From Calothrix sp. PCC 7103 (GTDB lineage Bacteria; Cyanobacteriota; Cyanobacteriia; Cyanobacteriales; Nostocaceae), in contig NZ_KB217478.1 in NCBI RefSeq assembly GCF_000331305.1, positions 1,781,679 to 1,845,678 on the forward strand: DNA of 64,000 nucleotides, in the 5' to 3' direction. A model generated the notes under the pieces. That model worked only from the letters and a program-made list of their open reading frames with translations, made no database searches and was not told the DNA's origin. The position numbers and the translations under genes are program-made. Below, in pieces: positions 37,506 to 46,786 of the stretch. Every line of letters begins with the position of its first letter. Within the stretch, counting starts at the first letter, position 1.

Positions 37506-37781
37506 TTATGCCATCTGCTCGCCCTTAACATCTGGCATAGGTATAACTCGCAGGAACTTAACAATTTCACCCCGTAGCTCAATACCAATAAGGTATCTAT
37601 CGAGGCTAAATCGGTAAAATATGCCTTCACCATCAATTTGCCGTAACTGTGGTAAGTAGTGCAGTTGCCCTTTTTGGGGAAACTCCACAAAGGCTAAATT
37701 ATACACTTGCTCGTAAATAGTAGGTTCCAGACGACGTAAATCGTTTAAGAAAGACCGCTCATAGCGCACTTCGATATTCAC
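37506..37781 (-). CDS. RelE/ParE-type toxin
   Basis: A 91-residue protein of the RelE/ParE fold: MNIEVRYERSFLNDLRRLEP, LPQLRQIDGEGIFYRFSLDR, YLIGIELRGEIVKFLRVIPM. The order of helices then strands and the ending FLRVIPMPD are typical of small mRNA interferase-type toxins of cyanobacteria. The gene follows its antitoxin candidate by 18 nt. Confidence 0.82.
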   Translation of the reverse strand: MNIEVRYERSFLNDLRRLEPTIYEQVYNLAFVEFPQKGQLHYLPQLRQIDGEGIFYRFSLDRYLIGIELRGEIVKFLRVIPMPDVKGEQMA

Positions 37782-37799
37782 GCTTCCATTCCCCCCTTC

Positions 37800-37997
37800 T
37801 CACGTCATTGTCAGATATCGCACCGCTTCCTCATGGGTTAGTGCATCCCACGGTTGCTGCAATTGTTTAACGGACTGTATCGCTTTGAGAACTTTGTAGT
37901 CACAATGCAAGGCATAAACTACACTCCAAACTAGTTGAAGTTCGTCATCGGTCATTTGTTCTATTAGTCCATGCAACTGGGGTCGCAGCACACTCAT
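37800..37997 (-). CDS. Antitoxin partner of the RelE-type toxin
   Basis: A 65-residue acidic protein (MSVLRPQLHGLIEQMTDDEL, QLVWSVVYALHCDYKVLKAI, PWDALTHEEAVRYL). It is short, helical and directly upstream of the toxin gene, as expected for an antitoxin. No DNA-binding motif is obvious. The assignment rests mainly on context. Confidence 0.72.
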   Translation of the reverse strand: MSVLRPQLHGLIEQMTDDELQLVWSVVYALHCDYKVLKAIQSVKQLQQPWDALTHEEAVRYLTMT

Positions 37998-38259
37998 AAA
38001 TAAGCTCTAAGAACGTAACTAATCTTTATAATTCCCAAAAAATGTATAAAAATAAGTCTTGTTATTCTAAAGATAATATGTAATGATGAATGGTTTTTAC
38101 TCGAATCGATGCCAACATAGATGATATTGAATTTGACATTTAACTTGCCAATGTTAATTTCTGTATCTTTACAAAGTCTATTTTTTGGATACTATTCTTG
38201 ATAACGTAAAAATTCTTATGTTTAATAAGGCTTCATAACCCAGTAAATGCAAAATCAGT

Positions 38260-39576
38260 ATGCAAAACATCGAAAAAACTAGCTTTAACAATCGTATCAA
38301 GTCAAAACAAGGGTTTATTCGCAGTAATATCCTCTTCATGGCTCTTTGTAGTATTGGGTTGTTTGTAACTGGATGTGGTGGTACTAACACGGGTGGTACT
38401 GGCGCCACAAATCAAGATGCTTCAGGAGGTGCTTCTGGCAACACCGTTAAAATTATGTCCAGCTTTCCCCTAACAGGTAGTTCTGTCGGTCAAACCCAGA
38501 CAATCGTCAACAGTATCAAACAAGCACTCGACGAGACTAACTCAACAGTTTGTGATGGTAAGCTCAAAATTGAATATGAGTCTTTAGACGGTGCAACTGC
38601 AGCAAGCGGAAAATGGGATGCTGCGAGAGAAGCTGAAAACGCAAATAGAGCAGTCTCAGACCCTAATGTTGTCGCGTATATCGGTACTTTTAACTCCGGC
38701 GCCGCCAAAATTTCAATTCCCATCCTCAACCAAGCCAACTTAGTAATGGTCAGTCCAGCAAATACCGCTGTGGGCTTAACTAAACCAGGTGGAGAACCAG
38801 GGGAACCCGAAAAATACTACCCCAATGGCAAGCGAAATTATGCGCGCGTAGTTCCTGCTGATGATTTACAAGGTTCTGCAGCAGCAAATTGGGCAAAATC
38901 CAAAGGAGTCAAAAGAGTTTACATCCTCGATGACCAAGAAGTTTACGGCAAAGGACTCGCTGATGTATTTGAAGCTACTGCCAAAAAGCTTGGTATCGAA
39001 GTTTTAGGACACGAAGGTATTGATGCCAGAGCAACAGACTATAGAGCATTGATGAATAAAATCAAAGCCGTCAACCCAGATATGATTTATTTTGGTGGTA
39101 TTACCCAAAATAACGCTGGGCAGTTAATCAAAGATATGCGTAACGTTGGGATGACACAAGATAAAGTCAAATTTATGAGTCCTGATGGTACATATGAACA
39201 AGCTTTGATTGACGCAGCAGGTAAAGATGCAGAAGGTGTTTTAGCAACTTTTGGTGGTATTCCACCCAAACAGTTAACAGGCGCCGGTAAAGCATGGTAC
39301 GACAGCTATAAGAAGAAATTTAACGCTGAACCTGAAGCTTATGCTGCATATGGTTACGAAGCTGCCAAAGTAGTTATTAATGGCATTGGCAAAGTTTGTA
39401 AAAATGACCGTGTGGCGATTCGTGATGCTGTTTTGGGAACAAAAGACTACAAAGGTATACTTGGTACTTGGAGTTTTGACGCGAATGGTGATACAACTTT
39501 AACCACAATGTCAGGGAATACCGTCAAAAGCAGCAAATGGGAATTTGTTACTGTACTAGACGCTAAAACCAAATAA
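38260..39576 (+). CDS. natB: ABC transporter substrate-binding lipoprotein, NatB-like
   Basis: A 438-residue periplasmic-binding protein of the branched-chain/neutral amino acid (HAAT) type. A lipoprotein signal (MALCSIGLFVTGC) precedes a Gly/Thr-rich linker. The binding fold begins VKIMSSFPLTGSSVGQTQTI and includes YIGTFNSGAAKISIPILNQA, VMVSPANTAVGLTKPGG and DMIYFGGITQNNAGQLI. It is first in an order natB-C-D-A-E, the N-I neutral amino acid permease of Nostoc (Pro, Phe, Leu, Gly uptake). A urea (Urt) system has a different binding protein sequence, so Nat is preferred. Confidence 0.83.
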   Translation: MQNIEKTSFNNRIKSKQGFIRSNILFMALCSIGLFVTGCGGTNTGGTGATNQDASGGASGNTVKIMSSFPLTGSSVGQTQTIVNSIKQALDETNSTVCDGKLKIEYESLDGATAASGKWDAAREAENANRAVSDPNVVAYIGTFNSGAAKISIPILNQANLVMVSPANTAVGLTKPGGEPGEPEKYYPNGKRNYARVVPADDLQGSAAANWAKSKGVKRVYILDDQEVYGKGLADVFEATAKKLGIEVLGHEGIDARATDYRALMNKIKAVNPDMIYFGGITQNNAGQLIKDMRNVGMTQDKVKFMSPDGTYEQALIDAAGKDAEGVLATFGGIPPKQLTGAGKAWYDSYKKKFNAEPEAYAAYGYEAAKVVINGIGKVCKNDRVAIRDAVLGTKDYKGILGTWSFDANGDTTLTTMSGNTVKSSKWEFVTVLDAKTK

Positions 39577-39589
39577 TTTTTAACAGTAA

Positions 39590-39607
39590 GGTGGGCTTTG
39601 GCCCACC
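39590..39607 (+). terminator. Hairpin between natB and natC
   Basis: GGTGGGC, TTTG, GCCCACC forms a 7-bp stem 14 nt after the natB stop, with no T-run. It could lower downstream expression or stabilise natB mRNA, so that binding protein outnumbers permease. Confidence 0.5.
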
Positions 39608-39642
39608 ATACATATAGATAATGACCAACACATAAAACAACT

Positions 39643-40773
39643 ATGATAAAATCACTCCAGAAAGCATCTAAGAGTAATTCGCTAGGTAAAAAATCATTAA
39701 GCGGTTGGCAAAAAATTCTTTTATATATAATTATAGCTTATTTAGTTTTATTACTGGCGCCAATAGCAGGGTTTGATATAGCAAGAATTATAGGCGAAAT
39801 CAAAAATAACCCTGCTCTTTTAGTACAACAGCTATTAATCGGACTTGTGAACGGTGCAATTATTGCGATTATTGCATTAGGTTACACAATGGTTTACGGC
39901 ATCATCGAGTTGATTAACTTTGCTCATGGCGATTTATACATGTTAGGTGCATTTGCATCACTAACTGTTATCGGTGCTTTTGGAATTACTGATGGCACCT
40001 CATTTCAAGCTAGTATTGGGGCTATAATAATAGCTTTGATTGTTAGCTGTGTTTTATGTGCTTCCTTAAATATATTAACTGAGAAGTACGCCTACCGACC
40101 ATTACGAAATGCCCCACGATTGGCGCCTTTGATTTCGGCGATTGGAGTTTCGTTCATTTTTCAAAATACTGGACTGTTCTGGGGTGGCTTAAAGTCATTT
40201 ATCCCTGTAATGGGTGTAAACGCCGCAGCACCAAAGAACTTCCCAGACTTATTACCGCGTATAGATATTTTCAAAGCATTAGGAATTGAAACCAGTATTC
40301 AATTCACAACTAAAGACTTAATCGTATTGGTGACTGCACTAGTTTTAATGGTGGGGCTACATTCATTTGTACAGTTTACATCTTGGGGTAAAGCAATGCG
40401 CGCAACTGCCCAAAATCGAGATGCAGCTAAAATGATGGGTATAAATGTAGATGGCATTATTATACTGACTTTTTTAATTGGTGGTTGTTTAGCAGGAGCA
40501 GCAGGGCTATTAGTCGGACTTTATAACAATACGATTGTATTTACGATGGGTTTTACCGCTGGGTTACGAGCATTCACCGCAGCAGTTTTAGGAGGAATTG
40601 GTAATATTGTAGGCGCCATGTTAGGGGGATTATTAATTGGATTACTCTCAGCTATAAGCGATCAATATTTCTCAAGTCGATGGACAAATGCTTGGGTGTT
40701 TGCAGTTTTGGTGATAATTTTGGCGTTCCGACCAGGTGGTCTACTTGGTGATAGCGCACAAGAAAAGGTTTAA
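39643..40773 (+). CDS. natC: ABC transporter permease, NatC-like (LivH type)
   Basis: A 376-residue inner-membrane permease. The LivH family pattern is IALGYTMVYGIIELINFAHG (start of the conserved core), DLYMLGAFASL, TEKYAYRPLRNAPRLAPLIS and LGGIGNIVGAMLGGLLIGLL near the C-terminus. An N-terminal extension of about 50 residues adds one helix (ILLYIIIAYLVLLLAPIAG). It pairs with NatD to form the membrane channel for neutral amino acids. Confidence 0.85.
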   Translation: MIKSLQKASKSNSLGKKSLSGWQKILLYIIIAYLVLLLAPIAGFDIARIIGEIKNNPALLVQQLLIGLVNGAIIAIIALGYTMVYGIIELINFAHGDLYMLGAFASLTVIGAFGITDGTSFQASIGAIIIALIVSCVLCASLNILTEKYAYRPLRNAPRLAPLISAIGVSFIFQNTGLFWGGLKSFIPVMGVNAAAPKNFPDLLPRIDIFKALGIETSIQFTTKDLIVLVTALVLMVGLHSFVQFTSWGKAMRATAQNRDAAKMMGINVDGIIILTFLIGGCLAGAAGLLVGLYNNTIVFTMGFTAGLRAFTAAVLGGIGNIVGAMLGGLLIGLLSAISDQYFSSRWTNAWVFAVLVIILAFRPGGLLGDSAQEKV

Positions 40774-40796
40774 CAAGAAAGATATAAGTAATCACC

Positions 40797-42332
40797 ATGA
40801 AAAAATTACTAAACCAAATAATCAAATCAATTGGGGTTTTGGGAATTGTTGGCACCATTACCGTCCTAACCTTTGGTGGTTGGAGTGGTGCAGTTATAAG
40901 CTGGCTACTTGGTACGGCAATAGGAATAACCCAAACTCAAGGTACAAAAATTAATACTCCTACTGAAGGTGCTGTTAATAGTGCTTTTTCAGGATTAAGA
41001 CTAGGTATTTGCGTACTAATTGCCAGCTTAATTCAAGGTTTATTATTACTACCAATTGCAGGGCGCCCTGCAATTGGGTTTCCACAAGCTTTCTTGTTCG
41101 GGGTTAGCGGTCTTGTGATTGCGCCATTATTTGCTGCTATTACTGGAGCAATTATGGCGTTAAATCCCAAACAGCGACAACTAGGAATGTTAATCGTTCT
41201 TGGTTTTTCGATAATTTTATTTCCCTTCGTGGATGCGGTCGCGCAGACTCGTTGGATATCAACAGTAATTGAAATCCAAATTTTTGTTCTGTTAGCACTG
41301 GGTCTAAATATTACCGTTGGCTTTGCTGGACTGCTTGACTTAGGTTACGCAGCTTTTTTTGCAATTGGCGCCTACACAACAGGTTTACTGTGTTCACCTC
41401 AACTTAATATTCACTGGAACTTTTGGCTAGTAATTCCCATTGCAGCAACAGTTGCAGCGATGTTTGGCGTAATTCTTGGCGCCCCAACATTGCGGTTGAG
41501 AGGTGATTACCTTGCTATCGTTACCCTTGGTTTCGGAGAAATCGTCCCTGTTCTTTTTCGTAACTTGACGCAAATTCGTATCGAAGAACCAATTTCTAAA
41601 ATTATTGGTAGCTTAATTGGGCGCCCAGAAATGGCGATTTGCCTTATTGGATGTGACCGCGCGATTAATTTGACTGGTGGTGAACCAGGAATTAACCCTA
41701 TCGACCGACCCTACCTACCAATCATCGGTAGTTTCACCAGTAGCAATCCTTTTCCTTGGTATTATTTAATTTTATTTCTCGTAATTTTCTCTTATTTCGC
41801 AATTAGTCGATTACGAGATTCACGTTTAGGAAGAGCTTGGACGGCAATTCGCGAAGATGAGCTTGCCGCAAGTGCTATGGGTATAAATCTTGTCAGAACA
41901 AAATTACTTGCCTTTGCAATGGGAGCAGCTTTTGCAGGATTTGCAGGTTCATTTTACGCCGCTTATATCAGTGCAATTTTCCCTAGTGTATTTGACTTTT
42001 CAGTGTCTGTAATTATACTGTGTATGGTGATTTTAGGCGGTTTAGGAAACATGACAGGAGTTATCCTAGGTGGGATCATTATAATGGGTGCCGACCGACT
42101 ATTTCTACCTCAAATCGCCAGAATATTAGAAGGAATTCGCACGACAACTTTGCTACCGCTAATTAGCAATCCACAATGGCAAGAATTTATTAGAACCAGC
42201 TTAGACCCAACACAAATGCGTTTATTTCTGTTTGGTTTAACTCTTGTAATTATGATGTTAGTGCGTCCAGAAGGACTAGTTCCCGATAGACTGCATCAAG
42301 CTGAATTACATGGAGAAACAACAGATAGTTAA
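40797..42332 (+). CDS. natD: ABC transporter permease, NatD-like (LivM type)
   Basis: A 511-residue permease, longer than bacterial LivM because of an extra N-terminal membrane region (about residues 1-140). The LivM core has LNITVGFAGLLDLGYAAFFA, IGAYTTGLL, LRLRGDYLAIVTLGFGEIVP, LGRAWTAIREDELAASAMGI (the EAA loop contacting the ATPases) and GNMTGVILGGIIIMGADRLF. The start is 23 nt after natC. Confidence 0.86.
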   Translation: MKKLLNQIIKSIGVLGIVGTITVLTFGGWSGAVISWLLGTAIGITQTQGTKINTPTEGAVNSAFSGLRLGICVLIASLIQGLLLLPIAGRPAIGFPQAFLFGVSGLVIAPLFAAITGAIMALNPKQRQLGMLIVLGFSIILFPFVDAVAQTRWISTVIEIQIFVLLALGLNITVGFAGLLDLGYAAFFAIGAYTTGLLCSPQLNIHWNFWLVIPIAATVAAMFGVILGAPTLRLRGDYLAIVTLGFGEIVPVLFRNLTQIRIEEPISKIIGSLIGRPEMAICLIGCDRAINLTGGEPGINPIDRPYLPIIGSFTSSNPFPWYYLILFLVIFSYFAISRLRDSRLGRAWTAIREDELAASAMGINLVRTKLLAFAMGAAFAGFAGSFYAAYISAIFPSVFDFSVSVIILCMVILGGLGNMTGVILGGIIIMGADRLFLPQIARILEGIRTTTLLPLISNPQWQEFIRTSLDPTQMRLFLFGLTLVIMMLVRPEGLVPDRLHQAELHGETTDS

Positions 42333-42337
42333 AAGAA

Positions 42338-42374
42338 AGAAACCGAGTTTTTTGTTGGTAAAAACCCGGTTTCT
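42338..42374. repeat. AGAAACCGAGTTTTT hairpin between natD and natA
   Basis: AGAAACCGAGTTTTT and AAAAACCCGGTTTCT form a long near-perfect stem. The same motif recurs after the first peptidoglycan-binding gene (about 47300), so it is a dispersed palindrome that here may modulate read-through into natA. Confidence 0.6.
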
Positions 42375-42406
42375 AATAGTCAAATTTACTTAAAAATAAA
42401 GTATAT

Positions 42407-43192
42407 ATGATGGCAGTAGAACCCAAAGTAGCAATATTAGAAGCACAGCAACTGACAATGCGATTTGGTGGCTTAACAGCAGTAAATCAAGTTGATTTTG
42501 TCCTAGAAAAAGGAAGCATTGCCAGTCTTATCGGTCCCAACGGCGCCGGGAAAACAACATTCTTCAACATGCTGACAGGAATTTACAGCCCCAGTGCAGG
42601 TAGATTATGGCTTTATGATAGAGATATAACAGGCTTAAAACCAGACGAACTAACCAAACTAGGAGTAGCTAGAACTTTCCAGAATATCCGCTTGTTTAAC
42701 AACATGACAGTACTAGATAACGTACTAGTTGGGATGCACTCCAAACTTAAAGCTAACTTAGTTGGAACCTTGCTGCGTCCACCAGCAGTTGTGCAAGAAG
42801 AAGAAAACGCCAGAAAAAAAGCCTTATATTGGTTAGAATACGCAGGTTTAGCCAAATCTAGAACATTTGAATTAGCAAAAAACCTATCTTATGGTGAACA
42901 AAGGCGCCTAGAAATAGCAAGAGCATTAGCATCCGAACCGCAATTACTGCTACTAGACGAACCAACAGCGGGAATGAATCCCAAAGAAACAGGAGAATTA
43001 ACGGCGTTCATGCAACAAATTCGCAGCGAACTCCAAGTCACCATATTATTAATCGAACACGACATGAAACTGGTAATGGGAATCAGCGACTACATCACCG
43101 TACTAGCAAACGGTAAAAAAATCTCCGAAGGAACACCCAATCATGTACGTCAAGACCCCCTAGTCATCGAAGCCTACCTAGGCAAAGAGTAA
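42407..43192 (+). CDS. natA: ABC transporter ATPase, NatA-like (LivG type)
   Basis: A 261-residue ATPase with Walker A SLIGPNGAGKTTFFNML, LivG-type ARTFQNIRLFNNMTVLDNVL, signature LSYGEQRRLEIARALA, Walker B LLLLDEPTAGMNP and switch His in LLIEHDMKLV. It powers the Nat transporter together with NatE. Confidence 0.88.
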   Translation: MMAVEPKVAILEAQQLTMRFGGLTAVNQVDFVLEKGSIASLIGPNGAGKTTFFNMLTGIYSPSAGRLWLYDRDITGLKPDELTKLGVARTFQNIRLFNNMTVLDNVLVGMHSKLKANLVGTLLRPPAVVQEEENARKKALYWLEYAGLAKSRTFELAKNLSYGEQRRLEIARALASEPQLLLLDEPTAGMNPKETGELTAFMQQIRSELQVTILLIEHDMKLVMGISDYITVLANGKKISEGTPNHVRQDPLVIEAYLGKE

Positions 43193-43257
43193 GGGCAGGT
43201 TAACCCATAACCTTCACCACCCTTCACAATACCTGTAAACCTGCCCCCCTTACTGTA

Positions 43258-43971
43258 ATGCTAGAAGTAAAAGATATCCACACATACTACGGTAATATAC
43301 AAGCCCTCAAAGGAATCTCAATAAATATCAACCAGGGCGAAATCTGCACACTCATCGGCAGCAACGGCGCCGGAAAAACCACCCTCCTAAGAACCATCCA
43401 AGGGTTAATACGTCCCCGTCAAGGTACAATATTATTCGAGGGAAAACCAATAGAAACCGTATCACCGCAAAAAATTGTGCGTGAACTACGAATAGCTCAA
43501 AGTCCCGAAGGACGAATGATTTTTCCGCGCATGACAGTACTAGAAAACCTAGAAATGGGCGCCTTTTCTCGAAAAGATAAACTTGGTATAAAATCAGATT
43601 TAGAATACGTCCTAAGTTTATTTCCCCGTTTGCGAGAGCGAATAGCGCAAAAAGGAGGAACACTTAGCGGAGGAGAACAACAAATGCTATCAATAGGACG
43701 CGCATTGATGGCAAAACCTCGCTTACTACTACTCGATGAACCAAGTATGGGTTTGGCGCCTAACTTAGTACAAGAAATATTTTCTCTAATTAAACAAATA
43801 AACAAAGAAAGAGAAACAACTATTTTACTAGTCGAACAAAACGCCCGCCAAGCATTAGATGTAGCAGCGCGCGGTTACGTACTACGAACAGGCAAAATAG
43901 AACTAGAAGGTCGAGCTAGTGACTTACAAACCAACGAAGAAGTCCGTAAAGCATATCTGGGTGAAGGTTAA
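43258..43971 (+). CDS. natE: ABC transporter ATPase, NatE-like (LivF type)
   Basis: A 237-residue ATPase with Walker A TLIGSNGAGKTTLLRTIQGL, LivF-type AQSPEGRMIFPRMTVLENLE, signature LSGGEQQMLSIGRALM, Walker B LLLLDEPSMGLAP and LLVEQNARQALDVA. Last gene of the natB-C-D-A-E series. A GTAGGTTGG palindrome 11 nt after the stop may end the unit. Confidence 0.88.
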   Translation: MLEVKDIHTYYGNIQALKGISININQGEICTLIGSNGAGKTTLLRTIQGLIRPRQGTILFEGKPIETVSPQKIVRELRIAQSPEGRMIFPRMTVLENLEMGAFSRKDKLGIKSDLEYVLSLFPRLRERIAQKGGTLSGGEQQMLSIGRALMAKPRLLLLDEPSMGLAPNLVQEIFSLIKQINKERETTILLVEQNARQALDVAARGYVLRTGKIELEGRASDLQTNEEVRKAYLGEG

Positions 43972-43981
43972 TATATCATAC

Positions 43982-44014
43982 GTAGGTTGGGTGGAGGCTT
44001 TGCGGAACCCAACT
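43982..44014. repeat. GTAGGTTGG repeat, copy 4
   Basis: GTAGGTTGGGTGGAGGCTTT then GCGGAACCCAACTTTCG. It matches the copy at 20806-20840 except at the decayed right arm. Confidence 0.7.
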
Positions 44015-44041
44015 TTCGTCATATTATTTTTAATTTTTTAA

Positions 44042-44671
44042 TCAAATACTTAATAAATTTTTTACATACAATTCCTCAAACTCAATTTGATTTTCGAAGA
44101 ATATTTTAATTTCTTCTTGCTCATAAGGTCTTGATATTTGAGAGAATCCTTGTTTGTCTATCGATATTAATAATATACTTTCTATATCCGCATATTTAAC
44201 CATTTCGGGATTATGAGTCGTTACTATAATTTGCTTATTCATCGATGCTTCTTTCATCATCTCAATAATTTTAGAGATGAGGTAAGGATGTATATTTCTT
44301 TCTGGTTCTTCGATTATAGTTGATGGTTCGTTTTCAAAATATAATGCAATTAATAAAGCTATAATATTGACTGTGCTATTCGATATTAATGATGATGGTA
44401 TAATATATTTATTATCATTTTTTAAGTATTGCTCTTTGATTTGAAAAATTAAAGATTTATCTGTATACTCTTGAATTTTTAAATTCTTAACAAAGGGTAA
44501 TATAACTGAGAGCAAGTTTAATAATTTTGTTTTACTATTATCATCTCTAATTATATTTTTAAGAACAATAGCTAAATTAGTAGCGTCTTCTTCAAGTTCT
44601 AGCTTTCCAGTAATCGGTGTTGCTTTTTTTGTCAGTTTATGGTCAAAATCATAAATCGATATATTCTTCAA
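44042..44671 (-). pseudogene. AAA ATPase (SMC/ABC-like), C-terminal remnant
   Basis: A 209-residue C-terminal half of an AAA_21-type ATPase. The signature-like SLISNSTVNIIALLIALYFE, Walker B TIIEEPERNIHP and switch segment QIIVTTHNPEMVKYA are present, but Walker A and the N-terminal half are missing. Only 15 nt separate it from the next gene, so there is no room for the missing part. Complete relatives are orphan ATPases or parts of defence pairs. It may be an unexpressed remnant; the ATG at 44671 may simply be the first Met of the fragment. Confidence 0.65.
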
Positions 44672-44686
44672 AATACAGAATTAATC

Positions 44687-45010
44687 TTAATTTAGGCGCC
44701 AGTAAATACTAGATTCTCTTTGCATCAAATTGTAACCTATTATTTCGCGTCGTAGCGTAGCATAATCAGGGTGAAATTGCTTAATAATTTCGTTGACCCT
44801 AGCTTCTGGATAGTTTGCACCCTGCTCAAAATGACTAACTAGCCATTTTAAAATTACTAAGCGCTTTTTACGAGTTGCTGGAATATCCTTCAAACGGCGT
44901 AATGCGCTTGTTTTGTCAACCAATGTATAGTTACTAAGAACTTTCGCCGCCCAAGCTTCATCCTCAACTTGTTCGAGCGATATGTCAAATTGTTTGTTAA
45001 GCATAATCAT
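44687..45010 (-). CDS. DUF2087 domain protein
   Basis: A 107-residue protein. Residues about 25-105 match DUF2087 (TSALRRLKDIPATRKKRLVI, LKWLVSHFEQGANYPEARVN, EIIKQFHPDYATLRREIIGY, ending RESSIYWRL). DUF2087 often forms the C-terminus of small transcription regulators; here there is no separate HTH. A perfect palindrome lies directly before the start codon, which suggests repression of this gene by itself or by another regulator. Confidence 0.82.
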   Translation of the reverse strand: MIMLNKQFDISLEQVEDEAWAAKVLSNYTLVDKTSALRRLKDIPATRKKRLVILKWLVSHFEQGANYPEARVNEIIKQFHPDYATLRREIIGYNLMQRESSIYWRLN

Positions 45011-45034
45011 CTAATTAGATGTGTGTCTAATTAG
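45011..45034. promoter_or_regulatory. Perfect palindrome upstream of the DUF2087 gene
   Basis: CTAATTAGA, TGTGTG, TCTAATTAG: 9-bp arms with a 6-bp spacer, ending at the base before the ATG (minus strand). Placed to block translation start or transcription; a likely operator. Confidence 0.6.
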
Positions 45035-45078
45035 ATTGTACCTGATTAATTTAGGTTTGTGTTCAAATGACTTGGTTA

Positions 45079-45288
45079 TTATGCTACCAGATGTGACTCC
45101 GAAGCCTCGGTCAACGGGGTAAAAGCATTAAAATACCCCTGCTTCCATAATTGTGTGATTGCATTAGACATCGCACTTAGCGTTAACTCAGGTACTACAA
45201 TCAATGCTGGTGGCGCCAAAAAAGGATAACCACATTCCACCTCTGCTTCTAAGTCTTGCTGTAAGCGGATAGGGTCAATGAAGTATAC
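45079..45288 (-). pseudogene. Truncated paralogue of the hypothetical protein at 18.7 kb
   Basis: The minus-strand frame ending in TAA at 45079 reads YFIDPIRLQQDLEAEVECGY, LIVVPELTLSAMSNA and LWKQGYFNAFTPL. The core is nearly the same as in the protein encoded at 18703-19050. The first 40 or so residues are missing: the match stops at about 45288, where an ACGGATGTAACGGATAGG repeat begins, so truncation probably happened at the repeat. Confidence 0.75.
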
Positions 45289-45308
45289 CTATCCGTTACA
45301 TCCGTTTA

Positions 45309-46622
45309 TTATCCGTTGCCCATTAAGTCACGGTGTGTGAAAGGTTTGGCACTGGCGCCTGTATAATTAGCAGCAATATGCCCGTTACCAGTCATTTGGT
45401 ATTTGTAGGTTACTAAACCTTCTAAACCAACGGGTCCACGGGGAGGCATTTGCTGTGTGCTGATACCAACTTCGGCGCCGAATCCGTAACGGAAACCATC
45501 GGCAAAGCGGGTAGAGCAGTTATGATATACACCTGCGGCATTTACTAAAGCTAGAAAAGTAGAAGCAGCGTTGGGGTCTTCGGTAATAATTGCATCAGTG
45601 TGCTTGGAACCGTAATTGTTGATATGCTCAATTGCTTCCTCTAGGCTATCTACAATTTTTATAGCTAAAATCAAATCGCTGTATTCGGTTTGCCAGTCGG
45701 TAGGTGTAGTTATATTAGGTAAAATTTCACGAGTTCGCTCGTCTCCGCGTAACTCAACATTCATATTCTCTAATGCTGTGGATACTTTTGGTAAAAAGGT
45801 TGGCGCCACTTCAGCATGAACAAGCATTGTTTCGATAGCGTTACATGCGGCAGGATAGTGAGTTTTTGCGTCTAGAGCGATGGTAATTGCTTTTTCGATA
45901 TCTGCTGCTTTATCTATATATAGATGACAAACACCGTCTGCGTGTCCAAGTACAGGAATGCGAGTATTTTCTTGAACAAATCGTACAAATGAATTAGAAC
46001 CACGTGGAATAATTAAATCTACATATTTATCTAACTTGAGTAGTTCTAAGGTTTGTTCACGTGTTGTTAGTAGCTGCACTGCATCGGGGTTTACCGCAGT
46101 TTGTGCTAAACCTTGTTTTATGGCTTTAACTATAGCTTCGCACGAGCGTACTGCTTCTTTACCGCATTTGAGAATAACGCCGTTTCCTGATTTGATTGCG
46201 AGTGAGACAATTTGAATCGCAGCTTCAGGACGTGCTTCAAAAATAATTCCCAAAACTCCTAACGGACAAGTTACACGCTTCAAAATTAACCCAGTATCGA
46301 GTTCGCGATGAATTTGTACATGTCCTATGGGGTCAGCGAGCTTACCGACATCACGTACACCTGTAATGGCATCTCTTAATTTATGTTCATCTAACTGCAA
46401 CCTTTTATAAAGCGGTTTCGCAATACCATCAGAAGAAGCAGCTTCACAGTCAGCAATATTTGCTTTGATTATTTCATCACGCGCTGATTCTAAGGCTAAA
46501 GCAATAGTGTCTATAGCTTGGTTACGTTGTTCAGTCGAAAGTACTGCCAAAGAAAGTGCTGCCGAACGGGTTTGTTGGGCAATTGTAATTAAGGATTTGT
46601 AAGCTACTTGGGAAGCGGTCAT
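45309..46622 (-). CDS. proA: Gamma-glutamyl phosphate reductase
   Basis: A 437-residue ProA from the ATG at 46622 ([16 protein letters not shown]); an upstream TTG would add 12 residues. It reduces glutamyl-5-phosphate to glutamate semialdehyde in proline synthesis. Signatures: [40 protein letters not shown], the catalytic Cys in [16 protein letters not shown] and [20 protein letters not shown] with GLVTYKY. The gene stands alone on the minus strand. Cyanobacterial genomes often hold more than one proA. Confidence 0.95.
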   Translation of the reverse strand: MTASQVAYKSLITIAQQTRSAALSLAVLSTEQRNQAIDTIALALESARDEIIKANIADCEAASSDGIAKPLYKRLQLDEHKLRDAITGVRDVGKLADPIGHVQIHRELDTGLILKRVTCPLGVLGIIFEARPEAAIQIVSLAIKSGNGVILKCGKEAVRSCEAIVKAIKQGLAQTAVNPDAVQLLTTREQTLELLKLDKYVDLIIPRGSNSFVRFVQENTRIPVLGHADGVCHLYIDKAADIEKAITIALDAKTHYPAACNAIETMLVHAEVAPTFLPKVSTALENMNVELRGDERTREILPNITTPTDWQTEYSDLILAIKIVDSLEEAIEHINNYGSKHTDAIITEDPNAASTFLALVNAAGVYHNCSTRFADGFRYGFGAEVGISTQQMPPRGPVGLEGLVTYKYQMTGNGHIAANYTGASAKPFTHRDLMGNG

Positions 46623-46786
46623 AACTTGTATATCGCAATAATCTCTGCTACTTACCAATCGTAACGTCTAACAGCCAACATAATATATTAAGATGGCGCC
46701 ATCCGAAATACTACGACCCTTGATTGTATCAATTACCTGTAAGCATCTCCAATTAAATACTTATTTATATATAAGGAATCACAGAA

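Noticed and set aside
38260-43971. Urea transporter (urtABCDE) as the identity of the five-gene ABC operon
   Set aside because: The binding protein and permease sequences look like the Nat amino acid type and no urease gene is near; kept as a lesser alternative.
45309-46658. Longer proA start at 46658
   Set aside because: It needs a TTG and adds residues unlike ProA; the ATG at 46622 gives the usual start.
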